From Oscillospiraceae bacterium (GTDB lineage Bacteria > Bacillota > Clostridia > Oscillospirales > Ruminococcaceae): 64,000 bases of DNA. Below, piece after piece: positions 50,724-58,574 of the stretch (position 1 is its first letter; each line of letters opens with the position of its first letter). The notes below the pieces were generated by a model. That model was not told where the DNA came from, did not search any database, and saw only the letters and a list, made by a program, of their open reading frames with translations. The stretch is from positions 62,001-126,000 of the forward strand of contig SVMX01000009.1 of NCBI GenBank assembly GCA_015067175.1. The letters run 5' to 3'. Made by a program: the position numbers and the translations under genes.

Positions 50724-51008
50724 ATGAGCGTAGTCGTAGTCGGCGGCAACGATCGCATGGCGACAAGATATAAAGAGATATGCAAGTCCTATAGCTGCAA
50801 GGCAAAGGTGTTCACGCAGATGCCTGCGGATTTTGACAACAAGCTCGGAAATCCCGACCTTATGGTTGTGTTTACAAACACCTGCTCGCACAAAATGGTA
50901 AACAGCGTAAATCAGCGCTCCGAGCGGCTTGATATCCCTGTTGTAAAGATACACAACGCAAGCGTAAACGCGCTTAAAACCGTGCTTGATAAGTATGCCG
51001 TAAGATAA
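50724..51008 (+). CDS. DUF2325 family protein
   Basis: 94 aa: SVVVVGGNDRMATRYKEICK, a VFTNTCSHKMVNSVNQRSER core with Asn/Cys/His, and PVVKIHNASVNALKTVLDKY. This matches DUF2325 small proteins (short VGG..D/N start, 'S..H' in the centre). A DtxR-type box at its promoter suggests an iron-limitation role. AAAGGAGC before ATG 50724. Confidence 0.85.
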   Translation: MSVVVVGGNDRMATRYKEICKSYSCKAKVFTQMPADFDNKLGNPDLMVVFTNTCSHKMVNSVNQRSERLDIPVVKIHNASVNALKTVLDKYAVR

Positions 51009-51028
51009 CGGCTTTTTTAAAAAAGGCG

Positions 51029-51046
51029 GGTTAGTGATTGCTAACT
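51029..51046 (+). promoter_or_regulatory. DtxR-type box
   Basis: GGTTAGTGATTGCTAACT in the 137-bp gap before the DUF3793 gene. Confidence 0.65.
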
Positions 51047-51109
51047 GTGTATTTTATAGGCGGCTTTCGGGTAGACTAAGAGCGTCTGAGCGGTTGAGTT
51101 TTAATGATA

Positions 51110-51127
51110 GGTTAGGCAAAGCTAACC
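51110..51127 (+). promoter_or_regulatory. DtxR-type box
   Basis: GGTTAGGCAAAGCTAACC, a near-perfect palindrome 19 bp before the DUF3793 start; the second box in this gap. Confidence 0.7.
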
Positions 51128-51145
51128 AACTGAATGAGGGAGAAT

Positions 51146-51718
51146 ATGTGTACTAAGGAATATTGCAGCTTTGAGCGGCAGTTGGCGTTCCATACGGCGC
51201 CGTCACTGCTCGGAATAAAATGTGCAAGTCTTATGTCGCTGTACAAGGGCGAGTTTGACATAGACGCAAACGCGGAGTATTTCAACAGCCGCGCATGTGC
51301 AAAAGGACTTAAACTGAAAAAGCTTTGCGAGTGCGGACGGCGCGTTTTGCTGCTTGTTTATAATGAGCAGAAGCTTGCGGCAAGGCTTTCGCGCGAGGAT
51401 TGCAGGGAAGTGCTGAGAGAATGCGGCTACACCGACGATATGAGCAGCGAGGATTGTATTGGGAGATTGTCGCAGCGCATAAAAGAAGAAAGTGGCTTTC
51501 CTCATGAGGTGGGGATATTTCTTGACTATCCCGTTGAGGACGTTGTGGGCTTTATCGAGAACAATGGCAGCAACTTCAAGCTGTGCGGTTATTGGAAAGT
51601 GTACGGCAACGCCGAAAAGGCGCAGCGTACCTTTGACAACTACAACAAATGCAGGAGATACCTGTGCAATAAGCTGAGCGAGGGAGAGGACATCTGCCGC
51701 GCTCTGAAAATATCATAA
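51146..51718 (+). CDS. DUF3793 family protein
   Basis: 190 aa from ATG 51146 (GAGGGAG upstream; ATG 51134 is in frame but further from a ribosome site). CSFERQLAFHTAPSLLGIKC and ASLMSLYKG are typical, with the GGFPHE-like ESGFPHEVGIFLDYPVEDVV and the CGYWKVYG end. These proteins occur beside flavodoxins in Clostridia and are often iron-regulated, function unknown. Flavodoxin follows by 16 bp. Confidence 0.85.
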   Translation: MCTKEYCSFERQLAFHTAPSLLGIKCASLMSLYKGEFDIDANAEYFNSRACAKGLKLKKLCECGRRVLLLVYNEQKLAARLSREDCREVLRECGYTDDMSSEDCIGRLSQRIKEESGFPHEVGIFLDYPVEDVVGFIENNGSNFKLCGYWKVYGNAEKAQRTFDNYNKCRRYLCNKLSEGEDICRALKIS

Positions 51719-51734
51719 CAAAGGAGATAAACTT

Positions 51735-52142
51735 ATGAAAACAGCAGTGATTTACTGGAGCGGAACAGGCAACACCGAGGAGATGGCAAAGGCTGTCGCA
51801 GAGGGCGCAGGCGCAGAGCTTTACTCGGTATCGGATTTCAAGGGCGATGTAGCGGATTACGACAGACTAGCTTTCGGCTGCCCGTCTATGGGTGACGAGG
51901 TGCTGGAGGAGTCCGAGTTTGAGCCGTTCTTTGCAGGCATCGAGGGCAAGCTTTCCGGCAAGACCGTAGGACTTTTCGGCAGCTACGGCTGGGGCGACGG
52001 TCAGTGGATGAGAGATTGGTGCGAGCGCTGCAAGGCTGTAGGTGCAGAGGTCATCGGCGGCGAGGGCGTTATCGCAAACGAAGCTCCCGACGCAGACGCG
52101 CTTGCTTCCTGCAAGGCGCTTGGCGAAAAGCTTGCAAAGTAA
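51735..52142 (+). CDS. Flavodoxin
   Basis: 135 aa. FMN phosphate loop YWSGTGNTEEMAKAV (SGTGNTE), and the flavin loops FGCPSMGDEV and FGSYGWGDGQWM. Replaces ferredoxin when iron is short. Co-transcribed with the DUF3793 gene downstream of DtxR-type boxes, which fits iron control. Confidence 0.95.
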   Translation: MKTAVIYWSGTGNTEEMAKAVAEGAGAELYSVSDFKGDVADYDRLAFGCPSMGDEVLEESEFEPFFAGIEGKLSGKTVGLFGSYGWGDGQWMRDWCERCKAVGAEVIGGEGVIANEAPDADALASCKALGEKLAK

Positions 52143-52223
52143 TTTTGATTTCCGGTCACTTTTGTGTTTCCTTTTTTGGCAAGCCTCTGATAATATCGGG
52201 GCTTGCTCCTTTTTATTTAAAGC

Positions 52224-52262
52224 AAGCCCGAAGAGATGTGATATCACTTCGGGCTTTTTTGT
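52224..52262. terminator. Bidirectional terminator
   Basis: AAGCCCGAAG (52224-52233) pairs with CTTCGGGCTT (52247-52256), then T6, between flavodoxin and the minus-strand 52265 gene. Confidence 0.85.
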
Positions 52263-52264
52263 AT

Positions 52265-52429
52265 TCAGAATGCGTTCATCAGCGTTCCAATAAGCTTGAA
52301 CGCCTTTGCGGCGGTCATTCGGCGAAAGCTGCGGCGTCTGCACAGAGATTTTACGGCAAGGAAAGCAAGCCCTCCCGTTACAGCTCCCGCAATGATCGCT
52401 TTGACGCAGTTTTCCTGCTTGTGAGTCAT
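52265..52429 (-). CDS. Small membrane protein (54 aa)
   Basis: ATG 52429 has GGGAGC 7 bp upstream. One helix (KAIIAGAVTGGLAFLAVKSL) and a basic tail (CRRRSFRRM). No family known. Confidence 0.5.
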   Translation of the reverse strand: MTHKQENCVKAIIAGAVTGGLAFLAVKSLCRRRSFRRMTAAKAFKLIGTLMNAF

Positions 52430-52623
52430 TTTATCAGCTCCCTGTAAGATTTTTTGCATAAATATTATCTGCATAGCGCCGCTCTATATCCGAGGTAAAA
52501 AATACAAAAAAATAATCGAAAAAGCTTGCAAAACGTTGAATAATATGCTACAATAATTCTTAGTATGTTTATCATATGATATAAGAAGTGCTGCTTCTTG
52601 AAAATTAGTCGTGAGGTGTTTTT

Positions 52624-53127
52624 ATGGAGCTTAATATCGTTCTTGCGCAGCCGCAGATTCCCCAGAACACGGGAAATATCGCGCGTACCTGTGCGGTCAC
52701 GGGAGCGAGGCTGCATATAATCCGTCCGATGGGCTTTACGCCCGACGACAAGCATCTGAAGCGTGCGGGGCTTGATTACTGGAGTTATTTGGATATCACA
52801 TATTACGACAGCTTTGAGGATTTTTTCGCCCGCTGCGACGGAGAATATTATTACTTCACGACAAAAGCGCCCAACTGCTACAGCGATGTCAGATATCCCG
52901 ACAAGTGCTATCTTTTTTTCGGAAGAGAGGACGCGGGGCTTCCCGAAAGCCTTTTGTTCCAAAACAAGCAGCGCTGTGTGCGTATTCCGATGCGCAGCAC
53001 GCTGAGAAGCCTCAATCTTTCCAACAGCGTCGCGATAGGAGTATACGAGGTGCTTCGCCAATGGGATTTCCCGGAGCTGCAGAATAACGGCAGGCTTACA
53101 GAATTCGACTGGAGCAGCGCAGAATAA
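52624..53127 (+). CDS. trmL: tRNA (cytidine(34)-2'-O)-methyltransferase
   Basis: 167 aa SPOUT methyltransferase: NIVLAQPQIPQNTGNIARTC at the N-terminus, then YLFFGREDAGLPESLL and VRIPMRSTLRSLNLSNSVAI (the knot with SAM site). Modifies position 34 of tRNA-Leu isoacceptors. Single start with GAGGTG upstream. Confidence 0.95.
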   Translation: MELNIVLAQPQIPQNTGNIARTCAVTGARLHIIRPMGFTPDDKHLKRAGLDYWSYLDITYYDSFEDFFARCDGEYYYFTTKAPNCYSDVRYPDKCYLFFGREDAGLPESLLFQNKQRCVRIPMRSTLRSLNLSNSVAIGVYEVLRQWDFPELQNNGRLTEFDWSSAE

Positions 53128-53151
53128 GAAAACAGAAAGGATATTTCCCGA

Positions 53152-54024
53152 ATGAACGAGAATGTAAGAATCATTACTGACAGCGGCTGCGATATCTCCC
53201 CCGAGATGGAGCAGAAGTACAGCGATTTGCTTGTCATCATGCCCTTTGAGCTTGTCATCGACGGCAAGACCTACATCGACCGCAAGGAATTTACAAATGA
53301 CGAGTTTTTCAAGATACTGAAAGAACACGCTGAGATCCCGAAGCATTCGCAGATTACAGCTATCCGCTTTGAGGAAAAGTACCGCGAGCTGTATGCAGAG
53401 GGCGTGCGCGAGATCATCGTTGACGTTATCAATGCGGCAGGCTCACAGACATATGCAAGCGCTGTTATGGCAAAGGAAGCGGTTGCAGAGGAGCTTAAAG
53501 ACCTCGTTATCCACACCGTAGACAGCCAGAATTACACTATCGGTTACGGTTACCCCATCACAGAGGCGTGCAGAAAGCTGAAGGACGGTCAGAGCGTTGA
53601 CAGCGTTGTGGCATATCTTGAGGACTGGGCAAGACACATTGAGGCTTACATCGTAGGTTTTGACCTGCGCCACATGAAGAAGTCGGGCAGAATCACCGCA
53701 GCGGCTTCGTTCCTCGGCGAGCTTATGGGACTTAAGCCCATTATTTCTCTCTATGCCGAGAAGACCGAGGTAGTTAAAAAGGCAAGAGGCGAAAAGGCGG
53801 CGCTTGACGCTATTACCGAACAGATCGCGTCGAGGATAATTCCCGAAACTCCATGGACTATGATAACTACCACACGCCCCGAGCTTGACAAGGAGCTTAT
53901 CGAAAAGCTCACAAAGAGATTGGGCTACGGTCCTGCTATGGTAGTGCCCTGCGGAGCTGTTGTATCCTGCAACGCAGGTCCCGAGTTTATCGGCGTTCTT
54001 ATCAGAGGCCCCGAGAGAGCGTAA
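53152..54024 (+). CDS. DegV family protein (fatty-acid-binding)
   Basis: 290 aa. VRIITDSGCDISPEMEQKYS start, the KHSQITAIRFEEKYRELY segment corresponding to the usual TSQPS region, and RHMKKSGRITAAASFLGELM with GLKPIISLYAEKTE. DegV (FakB) proteins bind fatty acids for phosphorylation by FakA. Lies 24 bp after trmL. AGAAAGGAT before ATG 53152. Confidence 0.92.
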   Translation: MNENVRIITDSGCDISPEMEQKYSDLLVIMPFELVIDGKTYIDRKEFTNDEFFKILKEHAEIPKHSQITAIRFEEKYRELYAEGVREIIVDVINAAGSQTYASAVMAKEAVAEELKDLVIHTVDSQNYTIGYGYPITEACRKLKDGQSVDSVVAYLEDWARHIEAYIVGFDLRHMKKSGRITAAASFLGELMGLKPIISLYAEKTEVVKKARGEKAALDAITEQIASRIIPETPWTMITTTRPELDKELIEKLTKRLGYGPAMVVPCGAVVSCNAGPEFIGVLIRGPERA

Positions 54025-54039
54025 AATATGTAATCCTAT

Positions 54040-54073
54040 AATACCGACCAAAGTGTTTTGGTCGGTATTTTTG
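54040..54073 (+). terminator. Terminator after degV
   Basis: AATACCGACCAAA (54040-54052) pairs with TTTGGTCGGTATT (54057-54069), then T-rich. Confidence 0.85.
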
Positions 54074-54166
54074 TGTATTTGTAGTAAAAATGTTTAAAAT
54101 TTAATGCATTAAAGTAGTGAAAATGCAAAAATTTAACGATTTTATGTTTTAAAGTCATAAAATATA

Positions 54167-54195
54167 TTGACACTGAAACTTGATGGTGCTATAAT
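54167..54195 (+). promoter_or_regulatory. Sigma-A promoter of DAHP synthase
   Basis: Perfect TTGACA (54167-54172), 17 bp, TATAAT (54190-54195). Confidence 0.85.
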
Positions 54196-54234
54196 TGTAA
54201 CAGATAGAAAAACAGAAAAGGAGCGTACAGCGCT

Positions 54235-55266
54235 ATGTCTATGAATTTCAAAAGAAAGCTTCCCGTACCTAAGGAAGTTAAGGAGATGTATCCTCTTTCT
54301 GAGGAGATAAAAGCAGTTAAGGCAGCCCGTGATATCGAGATCACAGATGTTTTTACAGGCAAAAGCGATAAGTTCCTGCTTATAATCGGTCCTTGCTCTG
54401 CCGATAACGAAGAATCTGTAATGGATTATGTTTGCAGACTTGCAAGACTTCAGGAGCAGGTAAAAGACAAGATCATTCTTATTCCCAGAATATATACAAA
54501 CAAGCCCCGTACAACAGGCGAGGGCTACAAGGGCATGGTGCATCAGCCTGACCCCACAAAGGGCGAGGATATGCTTGAGGGTATCGTAAAGGTGCGTAAG
54601 CTGCACACCCGCGCTATTGCTGAAACAAAGCTCGTGTGCGCTGACGAGATGCTGTATCCCAGCAACTATCGCTACCTTTCCGACCTGCTCAGCTATGTTG
54701 CGGTAGGTGCGCGTTCTGTTGAGGATCAGGAGCATCGCCTCACAGCAAGCGGCATGGAGTGCCCCGTAGGTATGAAGAACCCGACCGGCGGCACACTTTC
54801 CATCATGCTGAACGCTATCCGTGCGGCTCAGGCTCAGCATACATTCATTTACAGAGGCTGGGAGGTCACTACAGACGGAAATCCGCTTGCGCACGCTATT
54901 CTGCGCGGCTTCCAGAACAAGCACGACCAGAGCCTACCCAACTATCATTATGAGGATCTGAAGATGCTCTACGATATGTACAGCCAGATGAATCTTCAGA
55001 ATATCGCTTGCGTTGTTGACACAAACCACGCAAACAGCGGCAAGAAATATCTTGAGCAGGTGCGTATCGCAAAGGAGATACTGCACAGTATGCGTCACTC
55101 TGATGAGATCAGAAGCATGGTAAAGGGTCTGATGATCGAGAGTTATATCGAGGACGGAGCACAAAAGGTTGATGAGGGCTGCTACGGCAAGTCCATCACT
55201 GATCCTTGCCTCGGCTGGGAGAAGTCCGAAAGACTGGTGCTTGATATCGCCGATCTGCTTAGATGA
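54235..55266 (+). CDS. aroG: 3-deoxy-7-phosphoheptulonate synthase (AroG type)
   Basis: 343 aa, the length of the type I alpha family. LLIIGPCSADNEESVMDYVC, IPRIYTNKPRTTGEGYKGMV (in halves IPRIYTNKPRTT and GEGYKGMV), GARSVEDQEHRLTASGMECP, GMKNPTGGTLSIMLNAI and DTNHANSGKKYLEQVRI bear PEP, E4P and metal ligands. First step of the shikimate pathway. Single gene with own promoter and terminator. Whether it is feedback inhibited by Phe, Tyr or Trp cannot be read. Confidence 0.95.
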   Translation: MSMNFKRKLPVPKEVKEMYPLSEEIKAVKAARDIEITDVFTGKSDKFLLIIGPCSADNEESVMDYVCRLARLQEQVKDKIILIPRIYTNKPRTTGEGYKGMVHQPDPTKGEDMLEGIVKVRKLHTRAIAETKLVCADEMLYPSNYRYLSDLLSYVAVGARSVEDQEHRLTASGMECPVGMKNPTGGTLSIMLNAIRAAQAQHTFIYRGWEVTTDGNPLAHAILRGFQNKHDQSLPNYHYEDLKMLYDMYSQMNLQNIACVVDTNHANSGKKYLEQVRIAKEILHSMRHSDEIRSMVKGLMIESYIEDGAQKVDEGCYGKSITDPCLGWEKSERLVLDIADLLR

Positions 55267-55272
55267 TAATAT

Positions 55273-55302
55273 AAGGGCGTGCTGCGGTGCGCCCTTATTT
55301 TT
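55273..55302 (+). terminator. Terminator after aroG
   Basis: AAGGGCG (55273-55279) with CGCCCTT (55290-55296), then T5. Confidence 0.8.
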
Positions 55303-55305
55303 CGC

Positions 55306-55334
55306 TTGACATAATGGATTTTCTGTGTTATAAT
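55306..55334 (+). promoter_or_regulatory. Promoter of the T-box operon
   Basis: TTGACA (55306-55311), 17 bp, TATAAT (55329-55334). Confidence 0.85.
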
Positions 55335-55340
55335 GTGCTA

Positions 55341-55590
55341 TAGTTAATAAATCAAAGCGTTGAGGGGACCTCAGTAGCCCTGTCCACTCCTTTTCAGAGA
55401 GCCGATGTGTGGTGTGAATCGGCAGGAGCGCAGTGTGCGAATTACCTCCCTGAGCGGCTGTACGAAGCAAAAGTGTGTAGTGCGGCACGGGTAAGCCCGT
55501 TAAAGCTGTTCAAAGGCGGCATTGATGTGCCGCAAATTGAGGTGGTACCGCGGAATTTCGCCCTCTTGCTGTATGCAGGAGGGCTTTTTT
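55341..55590 (+). promoter_or_regulatory. T-box leader, tyrosine type
   Basis: The T-box sequence GGTGGTACCGCGG is at 55541-55553, followed by a terminator GCCCTC...GAGGGC (55560-55585) and T6. Stem I shows AGAGA (near 55396) and, about 100 nt after the start point, GCGAATTACCTCC with TAC (55443-55445) where the specifier codon should be. TAC selects tRNA-Tyr, matching tyrS at 58575, the only synthetase gene downstream. Confidence 0.88.
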
Positions 55591-55613
55591 GTTGAGCTTC
55601 AAGGAGGTTCGGT

Positions 55614-56474
55614 ATGAAATTCGCATTACGTTTCTGGAGATATCAATACAAAGCTTTATCAAAGAAAGGCAAAGTGTTTGACTTGATATTTGTGGCGTTC
55701 GTTTTGCTTCTAGTCTGTTTACACATGATAAGGATACAAAGTTTTGATATCGCTGTTTTGATAACATGCCTTTTGTTAGGGGTTATCGGATGCATAATAC
55801 CTCAAATGCTGTGTGCAACTATAATCACATTCGCGCAATACGGCACATCTAAGGTCTTAAATGCCGAGGGTTTTAGCGATAATTACCTCAAGTTTTATGA
55901 GAAAAAGCGCATAGTCGGCAGACCCTATAATGAAAACACCGCGACAGTCTTTGCGGAGATAATGGTGCGGTCGGGTCATGTCAAAGAGGCTATGCAATAT
56001 TTTGAGATAATTAAGGTATTACCTGCCAACACGTTTGCGTATACGGAGTTGATTTACCTCAGAATGCTTGCGGCATTGAAAGCCGATATGCCGCAGCTTG
56101 CCGACAGTATATGGAATCAGGAGCGGAAATTTATAACGTGGGCCGTAAACAGACCTGCACGCTCGATGGAAAAAGCGCAGTTGCTGCTGGTTACTATCTA
56201 CGCGGACTGTGCAAACGGCCGCTATGAGCGTGCGCTTCAGCAGACGGTTACATATATGCAGAGCAAGGAGTTCAAACGCTACAAAACAGCGGAATTTGAA
56301 TTTCGTATAGCGCATCTGTTCATACTGAAAAAGCTTGGCAGAGAGGAGTTCAACAATATTGCGCCCGAAGTAAAGCGTGATATAGAAACTAAATCGCATC
56401 TGTACGACTGGGAAATGGAGCAATATCTCATTGATTTCAACAAGGCTGTAAACGGAGTATTTCCGTGGCAATGA
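55614..56474 (+). CDS. Membrane protein with helical-repeat domain, copy A
   Basis: 286 aa. Two membrane helices at about 24-42 and 48-75 (FDLIFVAFVLLLVCLHM; IAVLITCLLLGVIGCII), then a soluble TPR/SEL1-like helical region (EIMVRSGHVKEAMQYFEIIK, YADCANGRYERALQQTVTYM). It shares most of its second half with the 56654 product. Role unknown. GGAGG precedes ATG 55614. First gene after the T-box. Confidence 0.75.
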   Translation: MKFALRFWRYQYKALSKKGKVFDLIFVAFVLLLVCLHMIRIQSFDIAVLITCLLLGVIGCIIPQMLCATIITFAQYGTSKVLNAEGFSDNYLKFYEKKRIVGRPYNENTATVFAEIMVRSGHVKEAMQYFEIIKVLPANTFAYTELIYLRMLAALKADMPQLADSIWNQERKFITWAVNRPARSMEKAQLLLVTIYADCANGRYERALQQTVTYMQSKEFKRYKTAEFEFRIAHLFILKKLGREEFNNIAPEVKRDIETKSHLYDWEMEQYLIDFNKAVNGVFPWQ

Positions 56475-56476
56475 CG

Positions 56477-56599
56477 GGGGCGCTGACTGCATACGCCGCG
56501 GTGAATATATTCGAGCGCGAGCGCGCGGAGCGTACCTACGCGAGAATAATCTATATCGAGCATTTTGTATGCAGGAGGGCTTTTATTGTTATACGGTAA
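56477..56599 (+). pseudogene. Duplicated fragment of the GNAT gene fused to a T-box terminator remnant
   Basis: The frame reads GALTAYAAVNIFERERAERT then YARIIYIEHF, matching residues about 63-93 of the GNAT at 57524. It runs straight into TGTATGCAGGAGGGC, the right arm of the T-box terminator (compare 55570-55586), with a shortened T tract. This is the junction left by a tandem duplication. Confidence 0.8.
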
Positions 56600-56653
56600 T
56601 TGTATGAAAGCATTTAAAAGCGGCTTTCGTGTTGGTTTGGCGGAGGTGTACGC

Positions 56654-57508
56654 ATGAAATTTCTGTTCCGTTACTGGTGGCATCAGACAAAAATGATAAT
56701 GAGGATAAACATTGTAACGATACCGGTAATGTCCGTTGTTATGGCATGCTGTTTCTTTTTGAATGTGTTTTCCGAGCTTGATTACTTTGCTGTGCCGCTC
56801 AGCCTTTTGGCGGGCTTTGCCTTTTTTATGATCATATTGATGCTGACAGCCCTTATCGTTGTGCTGTCAGAGCGTAAGGTCATAAGTGTGTTCAACGCGG
56901 AGGGCTTCAGCGATAGCTATCTCAGGCTGTATGAAAAGGAAAACATCATCGGCAAGCCGTATAAGGAAAACAGCGCTGTTGTTTTTGCGGAGATAATGGT
57001 GCGGTCGGGTCATGTCAAAGAGGCTATGCAGTATTTTGATATAATAAAGGTATCCCCCGAAAACCGTTTTGCATATACGGCGCTGATATATCTCAAAATG
57101 CTTGCGGCATTGAAAGCGGGCGAGCCACAGCTTGCCGACAGTATATGGAATCAAGAGCGGCACTATGTAGCGTGGGCAGCAGACAAACCTGCGCGTTCGG
57201 TCGATAAAGCGCTGTTGCTGCTTGTGACTATATACGCGGACTGCGCAAACGGCCGCTATGAGCGTGCGCTTCAGCAGACGGTTACATATATGCAGAGTAA
57301 GCAGTTCAGACGCTACAAAACAGCGGAATTTGATTTTCGCATAGTGCATCTGTTCATACTGAAAAAGCTTGGCAGAGAGGCATTCAACAATATTGCGCCC
57401 GCAGTGAAGTATGATATAGAAACAAAAACGCATCTGTACGACTGGGAAATGGAGCAATATCTCATTGATTTCAATAAGGCTGTAAACGGAGTATTTCCGT
57501 GGCAATGA
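56654..57508 (+). CDS. Membrane protein with helical-repeat domain, copy B
   Basis: 284 aa, paralogue of the 55614 product; the membrane part differs (VTIPVMSVVMACCFFLNVF) while EIMVRSGHVKEAMQYFDIIK and YADCANGRYERALQQTVTYM are nearly identical. GGAGGTG precedes ATG 56654. Likely the older copy since a full GNAT gene follows. Confidence 0.75.
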   Translation: MKFLFRYWWHQTKMIMRINIVTIPVMSVVMACCFFLNVFSELDYFAVPLSLLAGFAFFMIILMLTALIVVLSERKVISVFNAEGFSDSYLRLYEKENIIGKPYKENSAVVFAEIMVRSGHVKEAMQYFDIIKVSPENRFAYTALIYLKMLAALKAGEPQLADSIWNQERHYVAWAADKPARSVDKALLLLVTIYADCANGRYERALQQTVTYMQSKQFRRYKTAEFDFRIVHLFILKKLGREAFNNIAPAVKYDIETKTHLYDWEMEQYLIDFNKAVNGVFPWQ

Positions 57509-57523
57509 CAGGGGAACAGTTGA

Positions 57524-57988
57524 ATGATTAGAAAAGCAAAAGCTTCTGATATCCCGCAGCTTGGGCGGCTGTTCAGACAGCTGCATCAGCATCATGTAAA
57601 GATATCGCCCGAATCGTATAAAATGCCGTTTGACGGCTATTTCGAGCTTGAAATGCGCAGCTTTTTCGAGGATAGCAAAACGCAGCTTTTTGTCGATGAG
57701 ATTGACGGAGCGCTCACGGCATACGCCGCGGTGAATATATTCGAGCGCGAGCGTGCGGAGCGTACCTACGCAAAAATACTCTATATTGAGCATTTCGCGG
57801 TCGGCGAGGAGTTCAGACGGCAGGGCAGCGGCACAAAGCTGTTCCGGTTTCTGAAAGACTACGCAAAAGAGAACGGCTGCGACCTTGTTCAGCTCGGAGC
57901 GGCGGCAAAAAACGCCGAGGCGCTGAGCTTCTACGAAAGCATGGGAATGATGCAGAGGACTATTCGGTTGGAATTAAAATTAACATAA
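57524..57988 (+). CDS. GNAT family N-acetyltransferase
   Basis: 154 aa: IRKAKASDIPQLGRLFRQLH start, then YIEHFAVGEEFRRQGSGTKL with the RRQGSG acetyl-CoA loop, and AKNAEALSFYESMGMMQRTI. Substrate unknown. Follows copy B by 15 bp within the T-box operon. Confidence 0.9.
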   Translation: MIRKAKASDIPQLGRLFRQLHQHHVKISPESYKMPFDGYFELEMRSFFEDSKTQLFVDEIDGALTAYAAVNIFERERAERTYAKILYIEHFAVGEEFRRQGSGTKLFRFLKDYAKENGCDLVQLGAAAKNAEALSFYESMGMMQRTIRLELKLT

Positions 57989-57999
57989 AGGAGGCTTTT

Positions 58000-58527
58000 A
58001 TGACTGACACGAGCGGTGATACAAAGCGCATCGAGTGCGGATTTGACTGTACTCCTGCTGTAAAGAAGCTGCTTACTGCGATGGTGGTGCTACCGATGTT
58101 GGGATTGATATTCCTGATCTGCAGCTATGTGTATTTGGATGTAAATGCAGTGGGAAGTTTGATAGTATTTCTTTCCTGCTGTGCTGTTATGCTGGCGGCA
58201 TGGATAATACATTCAAAGCTCGGAAAGGGCACTATTACGGCTGATGAAAAAGACGTTTATGTGCACTACGGCTTTCTCAGCAGAAAAATTCCGCTGAGCG
58301 AGATAGCAAATGTCCGCTGCGAGGTGGAATCAACGGGAACGCGCTACGGCGGCGTTATCTACACGATGTTTCTGCTTATCGAGACCAAGGACGATAAAAG
58401 CTACCGCTATGAGTATGAGTTAGATGTCGAGAAGGACTACCCCGCAAATTATCCCGCGAAATACAGAGCCTATCTTGAAACCCAGCCTATGCGAAAGCTG
58501 AGCGAATTTATCAAAACAAGAGTGTAA
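58000..58527 (+). CDS. Membrane protein with PH-like (bPH) domain
   Basis: 175 aa. Two helices at about 24-45 and 50-70 (LTAMVVLPMLGLIFLICSYV; VGSLIVFLSCCAVMLAAWI), then a bacterial PH-type beta domain (GTITADEKDVYVHYGFLSRK, IPLSEIANVRCEVEST). Role unknown. GGAGG at 57990 precedes ATG 58000; 47 bp before tyrS. Confidence 0.75.
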   Translation: MTDTSGDTKRIECGFDCTPAVKKLLTAMVVLPMLGLIFLICSYVYLDVNAVGSLIVFLSCCAVMLAAWIIHSKLGKGTITADEKDVYVHYGFLSRKIPLSEIANVRCEVESTGTRYGGVIYTMFLLIETKDDKSYRYEYELDVEKDYPANYPAKYRAYLETQPMRKLSEFIKTRV

Positions 58528-58574
58528 ATGCACTTTTTAATAAACACAAAATCAATATAAAGGAGAACAAAACA

